From Sphingomonadaceae bacterium 3R27E2-A (GTDB lineage Bacteria > Pseudomonadota > Alphaproteobacteria > Sphingomonadales > Sphingomonadaceae), in NCBI GenBank assembly GCA_005503165.1, contig SCNT01000012.1:1-64000 (forward strand): 64,000 nucleotides of DNA, written 5' to 3'. Both the position numbers and the translations under genes were made by a program. Positions 17,324 through 24,761 of the stretch are shown piece by piece; position 1 is the stretch's first letter; each line of letters opens with the position of its first letter. The notes beneath the pieces were generated by a model that saw nothing but the letters and a program-made list of their open reading frames with translations, searched no databases and was not told the DNA's origin.

Positions 17324-18116
17324 CGTCGCGCCATGCCTCGATCTGCTCGATCGCCTTTCCCGAAAACGCTTTCATCCATTCGCGCAGCTTCGGGATCGCG
17401 ATGGTTTCGGCTTGGCGGCGAGCTGCGTGACCGGGTGCCACCTCGTCAAACCCCTTGAACAGCCCAGCGCGCGCGTCATCATCGTCGTGAGCGGTGTCCG
17501 CGGTCACCGCGACACGAAAATGCCGGGCTTCCTCCCAGGCGATCCGTTCCACCGCGCCATCGATATCGAGCTCCGGGAATCGTTGCTGGTGGGCTTCGAG
17601 CAGCCCGCCGGCTTCCGGGATCAGTTCGTTCATGCGCAGTCCGCGTTCCAGATCGCGAATGCCCTTCCAGACGTCGCCAGCGATCGTGCTGCGCGGATTC
17701 TCCGTCGCCTTATCCTCAAAAATCACCACCGCTGTGATGGCCTGGCCGGAATCGTCGAGTTTCAACTGGAACCCGTCGAAGCCCTTGTGCGCGTGGATCA
17801 TGTGCGGGGCGCGGATCACTGCTCCGGCTTCGGCACGGTGCGCGGCGATCCACGAGATCGCCTGGAACACCCAGCCATCACGATGATATGGTGGCTTGTC
17901 CTTGGGCACGCTCAACAGCCGGATCGCTCCGGCGGCCGTGTCGGCGCGAGTGGCGGGCGGCCGCTTGTCGATACCGGTCAGGACCGCAGCGACATGCCGA
18001 GCCTGCCCGAGCGCTAGAAACGCAACCTTTCCGGCAAGATCATCCTCGTCGGCGACGGTCCATCGCGAGCCGTGACATAGCGTTCCATGCGATATCGGTA
18101 TTAGCGTCAGAGGCAT
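17316..18116 (-). CDS. Predicted PD-(D/E)XK nuclease, HamA/DUF1837-like
   Basis: 266 residues. A nuclease core is suggested by D114 in HAHKGFDGFQLKL followed, about 20 residues later, by a beta strand ending in E134-x-K136 (VVIFEDKATENPR), the usual D...ExK spacing of this superfamily. HamA effectors of Hachiman systems (DUF1837) have the same logic and size. I chose ATG at 18116 because GGAGG precedes it with 4-bp spacing; an in-frame start 120 bp earlier lacks this. Gene order and the 8-bp overlap with the helicase gene fit a two-gene operon. It could also belong to a separate nuclease family paired with a helicase. Confidence 0.55.
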   Translation of the reverse strand: MPLTLIPISHGTLCHGSRWTVADEDDLAGKVAFLALGQARHVAAVLTGIDKRPPATRADTAAGAIRLLSVPKDKPPYHRDGWVFQAISWIAAHRAEAGAVIRAPHMIHAHKGFDGFQLKLDDSGQAITAVVIFEDKATENPRSTIAGDVWKGIRDLERGLRMNELIPEAGGLLEAHQQRFPELDIDGAVERIAWEEARHFRVAVTADTAHDDDDARAGLFKGFDEVAPGHAARRQAETIAIPKLREWMKAFSGKAIEQIEAWRDDV

Positions 18117-18561
18117 TGCGCCTCCGACAAACTCAGCCCAGCCATGGCCCCCTCCCAAGTGATGCCGAACCGGCGTTCGGAGAGATATACAGATCGGCGG
18201 CTCCAATGAGAACATGTCTAAGCCGACGCGGACCAACTTGGATGCAACTGATCGCGAGACGTGCCGGTTACACTCGGGGGCAGGTCGGCGCGGATGTCAG
18301 GTTTTGGTGAAGAACCTGTCGTTGGCCTCGCGGCGGCGGAATGACTGGTAAGTCCCAGATCCTGTCGCCGAGAAACCACCCCGCTCTTGGAGGCCAATCC
18401 GTTGGCCGACCCCAAGCCTCCTTCAATCAACCCGTGAAGGGTCCGCTACGCTTCGCGTGCGGCCACTGCGTCTGCTGCCTTCGTGGTGATTGCGGCTTTG
18501 CGCCGTCTGTCCGGGGCCTGTCGAGCGGGGATGGTCCCTGCTCCGAGACAGGAGCTCGAAC
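18117..18561. other. Gap upstream of the nuclease-helicase operon
   Basis: No supportable gene. It must contain the minus-strand promoter for the nuclease-helicase operon and the plus-strand promoter for the small secreted protein. Sequence around 18450-18545 is GC-rich with short repeats but shows no clear operator or terminator. Confidence 0.25.
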
Positions 18562-18726
18562 ATGTCACTCACCATCGCACAGCGTCACGCCTGGAGCCTC
18601 GCCCGCACCCTGATGGTCTGCGTCACCCTGTTCCATGCCGGTAACGGCTACGCTGCCGTTCCCACTTCCGAATTCGATGGCGATGCCGACAGTATCGTTC
18701 GCGAATATGACCCGTTCAATCCCTAA
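18562..18726 (+). CDS. Small hypothetical exported protein
   Basis: 54 residues starting MSLTIAQRHAWSLARTLMVC. The N-terminus has a positive segment and then a hydrophobic stretch (TLMVCVTLFHAGNGYAA), and an alanine-x-alanine type cleavage site could follow GYAA. The remaining about 20 residues are acidic (SEFDGDADSIVREYDPFNP). GGAG precedes the ATG at suitable distance. I do not recognise a family. It sits in the backbone region before DUF736, together with a small membrane protein, and could be a transfer accessory. Confidence 0.45.
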   Translation: MSLTIAQRHAWSLARTLMVCVTLFHAGNGYAAVPTSEFDGDADSIVREYDPFNP

Positions 18727-18870
18727 CCGCGCCAAATCGCATTGCGCCGCAAGGCTGGGTGCCCATCGGGTATTCCAGCTTTCGCGCATTTCTGCTATGG
18801 ATTTCATGCACATTGCGCTGCGGTGGAGGAGGAGAGCGCGTCCCTTGCCCTTGGCTTCAAGGAGGACGCC

Positions 18871-19275
18871 ATGCTGATCGGTTTCGCCCTGATAATCGTC
18901 GCAGTATTCCTGTGCTGCGCGCTCCTGTTCCGCCTTTCGATCTACGCCCTGCCGCTGTTCGTGGCCTTTCTCGCGGGTTCTGCCACCTACCGCAGTGACA
19001 GCGGCATACTCGCTACGCTCGCCGCCGCAGCCATTGCCGCGATCTTGCTGCTTGCAGTGGCCCAGCTCGCACTGGCCTTCGCCAAGTCTGACCTGACACG
19101 CGCCGTGATCGGCGTCGTCTTCGCCGCACCTGCAGCCGTCGCAGGATATCACGCCGTGCACGGTATCGCCGCGGCGACCATGCCGCAAAGCGCATGGCAG
19201 TTCGTCATATCTCTCCTTGGCGCCGCAATTGTCGCTGCGGCATCCTGGACGCAGTGGAGCCGCGCCCGCCTTTAG
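18871..19275 (+). CDS. Hypothetical integral membrane protein
   Basis: 134 residues, almost entirely hydrophobic, with about four predicted transmembrane segments: LIGFALIIVAVFLCCALLF at the N-terminus, an alanine-rich LATLAAAAIAAILLLAVAQL helix, VIGVVFAAPAAVAGYHAVHG and FVISLLGAAIVAAASW. ATG 18871 is supported by AAGGAGGA just upstream; longer in-frame starts lack one. It resembles small uncharacterised membrane proteins encoded next to DUF736 on sphingomonad plasmids. A role in conjugation or entry exclusion is only a guess. Confidence 0.65.
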   Translation: MLIGFALIIVAVFLCCALLFRLSIYALPLFVAFLAGSATYRSDSGILATLAAAAIAAILLLAVAQLALAFAKSDLTRAVIGVVFAAPAAVAGYHAVHGIAAATMPQSAWQFVISLLGAAIVAAASWTQWSRARL

Positions 19276-19290
19276 TTCTTCCTTCTCCAA

Positions 19291-19320
19291 AGCCCAGCCC
19301 GGCAGCTGCCGGGCGGGGCT
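19291..19320 (+). terminator. Terminator-like hairpin after the membrane protein gene
   Basis: AGCCCAGCCCGGCA (19291-19304) pairs with TGCCGGGCGGGGCT (19307-19320) with one mismatch and a 2-nt loop. It lies 15 bp after the stop codon. There is no strong T tract. The sequence is nearly the same as the hairpin after DUF736 at 20260-20289. Confidence 0.5.
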
Positions 19321-19928
19321 GGCGCGGTCAGGTCTGCCGTAACGAGGCAGGCGCTGCGATCAGGTGGTTGGCTCTGCCTTTCACGTTCCGGGTGGGGTAG
19401 GTCCGGGCGTTTTCAGGTGCCGCGCATCACCGAGTATTCGCAGGCAGTCGGAGGCTAGGCCGTGGCGGGCGGATGGCGCGGATTACGATCAGATCCGCAG
19501 GTGGCGCATCACCGTTGCCGATGTGTGGATCTGCGGAGACACTCTGCAAGCGCGCCGAATGACGATGTGCGCCCGATCGAAGTCCGGCTTGGGAAGGCCG
19601 GGAAGTGCCATTGCTCCCGGTCAAGTGTGACCCGAGCCCGTTGCCGCCTCTTCAATGGCTTTGGTTGGCAGGGGATGGCTTCGCCGCTTGATCCCTAGCT
19701 GCAACGCCGCCTGCGCCGACTTTCTTCCCCTGGGCGTTCCGCCCATTCCTCGCGAGGCAAGAAAGCCGTCTGGCCGCCATCCTCCACTTGCGTTCCGGCC
19801 CTAAGACCCACCCCAAAAAGTATTACTTTTTGGGGACCCCGGGGGGTGCAACGGGCACAAGCCCCTGCCTTCAACCCGCCATCGAGGCCGCGATGGGCGC
19901 GGGTTCGACCAACTTGAAGGAAATCATC
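19321..19928. other. Long gap with a near-perfect palindrome before DUF736
   Basis: No gene is supportable in these roughly 600 bp. The outstanding feature is CCCCAAAAAGTA (19811-19822), one base, then TACTTTTTGGGG (19824-19835), a perfect 12-bp inverted repeat. It is followed by a G/C run and, about 93 bp later, the DUF736 start. It could be an operator, a replication or transfer site or a strong hairpin. The rest of the gap shows no structure I can name. Confidence 0.4.
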
Positions 19929-20249
19929 ATGGCCAACATCGGAACTTTCACCAAGACCGGCAACGAATACAAGGGCGAGATCGTCACCATGTCGGTGCAG
20001 CAGAAGAACGTCCGTATCGTCCCCGAATCCAGCGACAACGAGAACGCACCGTCGCACCGGGTCTTCGTCGGCCGCGCGGAAATCGGCGCCGCCTGGACCA
20101 AGACCTCGAATGATGGCCGCGAATACCTCTCGGTCAAGCTCGACGATCCCAGCTTCACCGCCCCGATCTTTGCAAACCTCTTCGACGACGAAGACGGCAA
20201 GAGCTACAACCTGATCTGGTCACGCGCCCGCCGCACCAACGGCGACTGA
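19929..20249 (+). CDS. DUF736 domain-containing protein, copy 1
   Basis: 106 residues, starting MANIGTFTKTGNEYKGEIVT. It shows the DUF736 signature segments PESSDNENAPSHRVFVGRAE, IGAAWTKTS and LDDPSFTAPIFANLFDDEDG. DUF736 proteins are small, mostly beta, and almost confined to alphaproteobacterial plasmids and ICEs; their activity is unknown. AAGGAA precedes the ATG at 19929. A diverged second copy lies at 24428-24757. A terminator-like hairpin follows directly. Confidence 0.9.
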   Translation: MANIGTFTKTGNEYKGEIVTMSVQQKNVRIVPESSDNENAPSHRVFVGRAEIGAAWTKTSNDGREYLSVKLDDPSFTAPIFANLFDDEDGKSYNLIWSRARRTNGD

Positions 20250-20259
20250 CCGCCAAGCC

Positions 20260-20289
20260 AGCCCCGTCCGGCACCTGCCGGGTGGGGCT
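20260..20289 (+). terminator. Terminator hairpin between DUF736 and XRE genes
   Basis: AGCCCCGTCCGGCA (20260-20273) pairs with TGCCGGGTGGGGCT (20276-20289), including G-T pairs, with a 2-nt loop. It lies 10 bp after the DUF736 stop and 10 bp from the end of the convergent XRE gene, so it may serve both. Confidence 0.6.
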
Positions 20290-20298
20290 TTGGCCTGT

Positions 20299-20526
20299 TC
20301 AAGTCTCGCTTCCGGCAGGCGGATCGGCGAGCAGGTCGGCGGGCTTTACCCCCAATGCCTGCGCGGTCTCGTGGATCGAGAGGAGAGTCGCGTTCTGGCC
20401 ACCGCGTTCGATCATGCTGACATAGGCCCGATCAACGCCCATGCGCGTAGCGACCTCGGCTTGACTCATTCCGGCAGCCTCCCGGTAGAAGCGCACGTTC
20501 GCGCCGAATAGCTTGCGGATATCCAT
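20299..20526 (-). CDS. XRE family helix-turn-helix regulator
   Basis: 75 residues, essentially a single Cro/C1-type DNA-binding domain: FGANVRFYREAAGMSQAEVA, then TRMGVDRAYVSMIERGGQN and LLSIHETAQALGVKPADLLA. It lacks any sensor domain. It is transcribed divergently from the DUF2285 gene at 20695, with an imperfect palindrome (20556-20582) in the shared upstream region, which fits autoregulation. In related ICEs a regulator of this kind controls transfer genes; that is inference here. Confidence 0.85.
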   Translation of the reverse strand: MDIRKLFGANVRFYREAAGMSQAEVATRMGVDRAYVSMIERGGQNATLLSIHETAQALGVKPADLLADPPAGSET

Positions 20527-20555
20527 CCGCAGCTTAGAAACCAGTCGCGTATTTT

Positions 20556-20582
20556 AATGCGACGTATTATAATACTCGCATT
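20556..20582. promoter_or_regulatory. Palindromic operator candidate upstream of the XRE gene
   Basis: AATGCGA (20556-20562) pairs with TCGCATT (20576-20582). Between them lies a perfect 12-bp palindrome GTATTATAATAC (20564-20575), with one bulged C at 20563. It begins 30 bp upstream of the XRE start, in an AT-rich island with possible promoter hexamers on both strands. The simplest reading is an operator for the divergently encoded XRE protein. Confidence 0.5.
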
Positions 20583-20694
20583 ATCCTCCACTCGGCACGG
20601 TGCTCTCCCTATATGGTAATAAGGCAAAAACCATAATGGAGGAATTTCTGCTATCCTTAGCCAAATCATAACGAGTCGAGGTCGTAATGGGGTT

Positions 20695-20949
20695 ATGACC
20701 GCGCCGCCGTTCGAGACCCATCCGCCTCAAGAAGAGGGCGTAACGTCGTATGACGAACGGCACCTTGTGACCTATCTGCGCCTGCTCGACGCCGAGGCTG
20801 AAGGAGCGGACTGGCGCGAGGCGGTTTCGATCATCTTCAGTATCGACGCGGCGCGGGAGCCCGAGCGCGCGAAGGCCGTTCACGACAGCCACTTGGCCCG
20901 TGCCCGCTGGATGACGCAGGCAGGCTACCGGCATCTCCTCAAGCGATAG
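20695..20949 (+). CDS. DUF2285-like small protein
   Basis: 84 residues. The segment ERHLVTYLRLLDAEAEGADW, then SIIFSIDAAREPERAKAVHD and the ending MTQAGYRHLLKR match the C-terminal DNA-binding-like part of DUF2285 proteins, which usually end in a GYRxLL motif. It is therefore a stand-alone DUF2285 domain without the N-terminal DUF6499 part that its neighbour at 21102 has. Function is unknown; helix-turn-helix-like DNA binding is inferred from the family. It is divergent from the XRE gene. Confidence 0.7.
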   Translation: MTAPPFETHPPQEEGVTSYDERHLVTYLRLLDAEAEGADWREAVSIIFSIDAAREPERAKAVHDSHLARARWMTQAGYRHLLKR

Positions 20950-21101
20950 AGATAGCCGGCCACCTGGCCCGAAATGGGTGGAAGCCGGATCGACACTTGT
21001 TCGTGCCGGGGAAGAAGCTTTCGCAGATTGGGTGACTAGCTGCGCCTGACGAGTTTGCGGCGAGTAGGCGCTTGTTTTGCCTCGATAAGGGCAAAGTGTG
21101 C

Positions 21102-21875
21102 ATGGCCGATCCATCGCCGTGGCGCTCCGGTGCGAGCGCCGAACACTACGCGGCCCATGACTTTGCCGATTTCGCGCAGGAGTTCCTCAGGCGAAATTCC
21201 GACTATCAGCACGAATGGGCAGAGGTGACGGAGTGCGCCGCCGCGACTCTGACATCGGCCACCGGTTCAGAGACGGAACTGGCCAGGCGCTGGGGGCTCT
21301 GTGTTCCCGTGCGCCCTGACGCCACGCCGAGGCAGGAACCGGCGCTGTGGTTGCCCCATCAGGCCGTCGGGGTAGTGACCATCGAAGGTCCTGCGGGGCC
21401 ATTGATGTTCACCCCGCCCGGCGACACCGAGGTCGTGGCGGAACATCTGATCGGCGATGAGCGTCATCTGGTCCTTCGATCCGGTGCTGTCCACCTCCGG
21501 CTGTGCCTCCGCCAAGCCCCGACCCGCAGCGTCCCGACGTTCGTCATCTCTCTGGATGCCAATGCCGCCAAGCGACTGGTAGCCGTGGGAGTAGCCGAAC
21601 GTGTGCTGCAGGGGGCCAGTGGGCGCCTGCCCAAGCTACCGGCTCCGACACCGTACCAGTGCCGCCGGCTGATCCAGATGCTCAGGCTTCACGATGCCTT
21701 GCAAGGCGGCGCAGCGATGCGCGACATCGCCTTCGGACTGATCTTCCCGCGCATGGTGCCGCTCACGGGTGCGGCATGGAAGGGGTCGGGCGAGCGACGG
21801 CACACCCATCGGCTCATTGCGCAGGTCAGGCAGATGATCGGTGGCGGCTACCGACAGTTACTCCTTTGCGGCTAA
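21102..21875 (+). CDS. DUF6499/DUF2285 two-domain protein, transcriptional-regulator-like
   Basis: 257 residues. The N-terminal DUF6499 part shows YAAHDFADFAQEFLRRNSDY and the segment LARRWGLCVP. The C-terminal DUF2285 part has YQCRRLIQMLRLHDALQGGA and ends in MIGGGYRQLLLCG. Such proteins are conserved near the replication genes of sphingomonad and rhizobial ICEs and are thought to bind DNA; no target is known. ATG 21102 is preferred over an in-frame start 30 bp earlier because the MADPSPWR N-terminus is family-like. A frameshifted paralogue lies at 58900-59752. Confidence 0.85.
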   Translation: MADPSPWRSGASAEHYAAHDFADFAQEFLRRNSDYQHEWAEVTECAAATLTSATGSETELARRWGLCVPVRPDATPRQEPALWLPHQAVGVVTIEGPAGPLMFTPPGDTEVVAEHLIGDERHLVLRSGAVHLRLCLRQAPTRSVPTFVISLDANAAKRLVAVGVAERVLQGASGRLPKLPAPTPYQCRRLIQMLRLHDALQGGAAMRDIAFGLIFPRMVPLTGAAWKGSGERRHTHRLIAQVRQMIGGGYRQLLLCG

Positions 21876-22004
21876 ATCCTGCCTCGGGGTGACAATCTCC
21901 GCACCCCGCATTCCGTCACTCCGGCCTCCCGCCTCATCTGCGCCATTCCGCTCTGCATCGAGCGGCAACCCGCTGCCGTTCGCCAGCTTCAGCGGAGCCT
22001 TGCC

Positions 22005-22277
22005 ATGGACGCCAGACCCACACCCGTAACCGCCCGTTTCTTGCGGACGCCCGACGCCGCTGTGCATCTCGGCCTCTCCGCCCGCACGCTCGAGAAGCAC
22101 CGCTGCTTTGGGACCGGTCCGGTCTATCGCAAGCTCGGCGGGCGGATCGTCTACTCGGTCGCCGACCTCGACGCCTGGGCCGAGCAGGGCCTGCGCCGTT
22201 CGACCAGCGACCCTGGCAAGGGCGTGGTCCATCCTGCCAAACGGCTAGACGGCTACACCCCTCCGGTTCGGCGCTGA
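22005..22277 (+). CDS. AlpA/MerR-like helix-turn-helix DNA-binding protein
   Basis: 90 residues. It contains the excisionase/AlpA-type winged helix-turn-helix: FLRTPDAAVHLGLSARTLEK, then TGPVYRKLGGRIVYSVADLD and AWAEQGLRR. Proteins of this type are excisionase-like or transcriptional activators. It lies 8 bp upstream of repA and is co-directional, so it may regulate replication or excision. The start MDARPTPVTARF is the only good one; the RBS is modest (GGAG farther upstream). Confidence 0.82.
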   Translation: MDARPTPVTARFLRTPDAAVHLGLSARTLEKHRCFGTGPVYRKLGGRIVYSVADLDAWAEQGLRRSTSDPGKGVVHPAKRLDGYTPPVRR

Positions 22278-22285
22278 GGGAAGCC

Positions 22286-23164
22286 ATGCGCCGCATGTCC
22301 CCCTTTCCTGCGACCTCCGCGCAGCTTGATCTGTTCGTCAGTACCGGCGCCGATATCGCCACCCGAGATGCCCAGGACCTGATGGCCTGGCCCTTCTTCA
22401 GTCTTGCCAAGTCGAAGCGGGTGCGCCCGATCGACTTCCGGATGGGCGAGGTTTCCATCCTGGTCGAGGCGACGGCCGAACACGGCATGGCGACCATCTG
22501 GGACGCCGATGTACTCATCTGGGTCGCCAGCCAGATCGTCGAGGCGCGAGACCTCGGCCGCCCGACCTCACGGCTCATCGCCGCCACACCGCATGAAATC
22601 CTCGCGTTCACGCGCCGCGGTACGGGCAAAGCGAGCTACGAACGGCTGAAGGCAGGGCTTGACCGGCTGCAATCGACCACCATCGCGACCTCGATCCGCC
22701 AACGCGATGCGCGGAGGCGGCATAGATTCTCGTGGATCAACGAATGGAAGGAGCGCCTCGACCATTCGGGCCGGGCGCTCGGGATCGAGATGATCGTGCC
22801 CGACTGGTTCTACGAAGGCGTGATCGACCAGGCACTCGTGCTAACGATCGACCCCGACTATTTCGCGTTGACCGGCGGCCTGGAGCGCTGGCTCTACCGC
22901 TTGGTGCGCAAACACGGCGGCAAACAGAAGGGTGGCTGGAGCTTCGATTTCCAGCACCTGCACATGAAGTCCGGCGCGTTGTCGCCGCCCAAACGCTTCG
23001 CGTTCGAGCTGCGCGACATCGTGCGGCGACAGGCACTGCCTGGGTATCAGCTCACAATCGAACACGCGCTTGGCCGCGAGCGCCTGAACTTCGTCTCCAT
23101 CTCCATCGACCCGTTCGACGCTGCCATGCGGCGCGTCGGCCTTCGCCCTGTGGATATGTCGTGA
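22286..23164 (+). CDS. repA: Replication initiator protein A (RepA/RPA family)
   Basis: 292 residues of the alphaproteobacterial RPA replication-initiator family. Characteristic segments are LMAWPFFSLAKSKRVRPIDF, the repeated helix-turn-helix-like ASYERLKAGLDRLQSTTIAT, WFYEGVIDQALVLTIDPDYF, LERWLYRLVRKHGGKQKGGW and RFAFELRDIVRRQALPGYQL. It should bind iterons and open an origin. Three iteron-like repeats start only 9 bp after its stop codon (23173-23234), a classic RepA-iteron arrangement. Its presence on an ICE suggests that the excised circle can replicate. The start may be 22286 or the ATG three codons later. Confidence 0.9.
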   Translation: MRRMSPFPATSAQLDLFVSTGADIATRDAQDLMAWPFFSLAKSKRVRPIDFRMGEVSILVEATAEHGMATIWDADVLIWVASQIVEARDLGRPTSRLIAATPHEILAFTRRGTGKASYERLKAGLDRLQSTTIATSIRQRDARRRHRFSWINEWKERLDHSGRALGIEMIVPDWFYEGVIDQALVLTIDPDYFALTGGLERWLYRLVRKHGGKQKGGWSFDFQHLHMKSGALSPPKRFAFELRDIVRRQALPGYQLTIEHALGRERLNFVSISIDPFDAAMRRVGLRPVDMS

Positions 23165-23172
23165 TGCTACAC

Positions 23173-23234
23173 GGACTATCAGGAACCGCCGGACTCGGAC
23201 GATCGGGAACCCGAAGTTCGGACTATCGGGAACC
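23173..23234 (+). repeat. Three iterons downstream of repA, candidate oriV
   Basis: GGACTATCAGGAACC (23173-23187), GGACGATCGGGAACC (23197-23211) and GGACTATCGGGAACC (23220-23234) recur with 24- and 23-bp periodicity, about two helical turns. The repeats differ at one or two bases. They lie immediately after repA. This spacing is typical of binding sites for iteron-type initiators, so the segment is a likely replication origin and copy-control site. Confidence 0.72.
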
Positions 23235-23293
23235 GGAATGGCCCTCAAACCCGCAGAAATCTGCGCCGAAATTCGCACTTAACTTAGCTAACA

Positions 23294-23312
23294 AAGAATC
23301 CTTCGGATTCTT
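23294..23312 (+). terminator. Hairpin between iterons and DUF2840 gene
   Basis: AAGAATCC (23294-23301), loop TTC, GGATTCTT (23305-23312): a perfect 8-bp stem. It lies about 60 bp after the last iteron and about 65 bp before the DUF2840 start. It lacks a T tract, so it may be a weak terminator or a control hairpin for the following operon. Confidence 0.4.
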
Positions 23313-23376
23313 GCTAACGGAGCCGCGCCTGTGCACGGAAGGCGCCACGCCACCGCGCTGGCCAGCCGAGACGAGG

Positions 23377-23850
23377 TTGAACGATGGACCACAGCTGACT
23401 CATGTCACGCTGGTCTGGCGCGAAGGTGAGCGTGAAGACTGGCTCAAGTTCGGCAGGCCGGTCGCCGAGAAGATCATCAACCGCAGACGGCGGATCGAAA
23501 GCTATGCCGCAGGCCAAGTGTTCGCGCTCGTGCGCTGGGCTTCGAACGAATACGGCACAATCCGCTCGACGTTCGATATCGTGCGCGCTGTCGGCGCGGG
23601 CGAGCCTTGCACGCCAGTCGTGCAAGTCGAGCCCGGCGGCGACCTGCTGCTCTCCGTCCGGGGTTGGCCGAAGGTCACGCAGGTGTTCCGCCTGATCGAC
23701 GCGATCGAGGCGGCGGGCATCGACCCGTGCGCCGTCGCGCCCGATCACTGGCGGCACATCCACAACCGGATGGCTGGGCGTGAGGCGTCGCGTGGCTATT
23801 CGCCTGCGCGTCACCGCGCCTGGCTCCAGCGCAGGTCGCTGTTGCCATGA
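23377..23850 (+). CDS. DUF2840 domain-containing protein
   Basis: About 157 residues. Conserved DUF2840 segments are LTHVTLVWREGEREDWLKFG, RPVAEKIINRRRRIESYAAG, VFALVRWASNEYGTIRSTFD and the end HRAWLQRRSLLP. The family occurs almost only beside traF in conjugative modules of alphaproteobacteria, and its job is unknown. The start is uncertain: the frame has no ATG near the conserved N-terminus, and TTG at 23377 is the best candidate. The stop overlaps the traF start by 4 bp (ATGA type), so they are coupled. Confidence 0.8.
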   Translation: MNDGPQLTHVTLVWREGEREDWLKFGRPVAEKIINRRRRIESYAAGQVFALVRWASNEYGTIRSTFDIVRAVGAGEPCTPVVQVEPGGDLLLSVRGWPKVTQVFRLIDAIEAAGIDPCAVAPDHWRHIHNRMAGREASRGYSPARHRAWLQRRSLLP

Positions 23851-24425
23851 TACGGCGGCGGTTCATCCTCGCTGGCGTCGTCGCCGCCGCCACACTCGCG
23901 ACGCTGACCGTGCCGGTCTCGCGTTACGCGGTATGGAATGCGACCGCCTCGGTCCCGACCGGGCTTTACGCGATCCGTGGCAAGGCAAGCCTGCACGTCG
24001 GCGAGCGGATTGCCATCGAGCCGCCGCCTCCGCTGCGCCGCCTGCTCGCCGAGCGCGGCTATCTCCCGACCGGCGTTCCACTGCTGAAGCGTGTGGCCGC
24101 TGTCAGCGGCCAGCGTGTTTGTCGCTTCGCGCATGGCGTGACCATCGACGGCGAATATGTCGGCGCGGCGCGTGCTCGCGATCGGCTCGAACGTCCACTC
24201 CCCGTCTGGGCGGGCTGCCAATTGCTGCGGACGGGCGAGTTGTTCGTGATGAACCCGGCAGCGCCGGACAGCTTCGACGGGCGCTATTTCGGCGTGCTGC
24301 GCCTCGCCGATGTGATCGGCCGCGCGACGCCCGTGTGGACCGATGAAGCGGGCGATGGCGACCACACCTGGTTCGCCGATCGCCGGGCAACCCCACCCAC
24401 CAGTTCAACAACCGAAGGAGACTGA
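23847..24425 (+). CDS. traF: TraF-type S26 family signal peptidase
   Basis: 192 residues. An N-terminal membrane anchor (FILAGVVAAATLATLTV) is followed by the catalytic serine motif NATASVPTGLYAI and the lysine motif TGVPLLKRVAAVSGQRVCRF, the serine-lysine dyad of S26 peptidases. The C-terminal box is LFVMNPAAPDSFDGRYFG. In RP4-like systems TraF matures and cyclises the TrbC pilin; a trbC gene lies at 36508. It overlaps DUF2840 upstream and is followed 2 bp later by DUF736 copy 2. Confidence 0.9.
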   Translation: MIRRRFILAGVVAAATLATLTVPVSRYAVWNATASVPTGLYAIRGKASLHVGERIAIEPPPPLRRLLAERGYLPTGVPLLKRVAAVSGQRVCRFAHGVTIDGEYVGAARARDRLERPLPVWAGCQLLRTGELFVMNPAAPDSFDGRYFGVLRLADVIGRATPVWTDEAGDGDHTWFADRRATPPTSSTTEGD

Positions 24426-24427
24426 AA

Positions 24428-24757
24428 GTGAAGATTGGCTATTTTGTGTGCGGTGAGGACGGCATTGCCGGACACATCACGACGTTGACGCTCGACGTTG
24501 GGGTAGTACTGCTCCCGACCGAACCTTCGGACAACGAGAATGCGCCCGACTACCGGGTGATTGTCGGCGTGGGCGACGAGGCGCGCGAAATCGGTGCGGG
24601 CTGGAAGCGCACCGGCGAGAAGGCCGGCGACTATGTCGCGCTCCAGATCGACGATCCCTCGTTCCTCCAGCCATTGCGCGCGAACCTGTTCCACGATGAC
24701 GGCACCGGCCACGTCCTGGTCTGGTCGCGCCCGTCCCGGCACGACAAGGCGGATTGA
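24428..24757 (+). CDS. DUF736 domain-containing protein, copy 2
   Basis: 109 residues with the same family signature as copy 1: EPSDNENAPDYRVIVGVGDE, REIGAGWKRTGE and LQIDDPSFLQPLRANLFHDD. The N-terminus (MKIGYFVCGEDGIAGHITTL) is diverged. It sits inside the traF-lytic transglycosylase-relaxase operon, while copy 1 has its own promoter region. GAAGGAGA precedes the start. Confidence 0.88.
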   Translation: MKIGYFVCGEDGIAGHITTLTLDVGVVLLPTEPSDNENAPDYRVIVGVGDEAREIGAGWKRTGEKAGDYVALQIDDPSFLQPLRANLFHDDGTGHVLVWSRPSRHDKAD

Positions 24758-24761
24758 GCCG

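Noticed and set aside
17052-18017. 321-residue plus-strand frame over helicase start and nuclease gene
   Set aside because: Antisense to two well-supported genes; no motifs.
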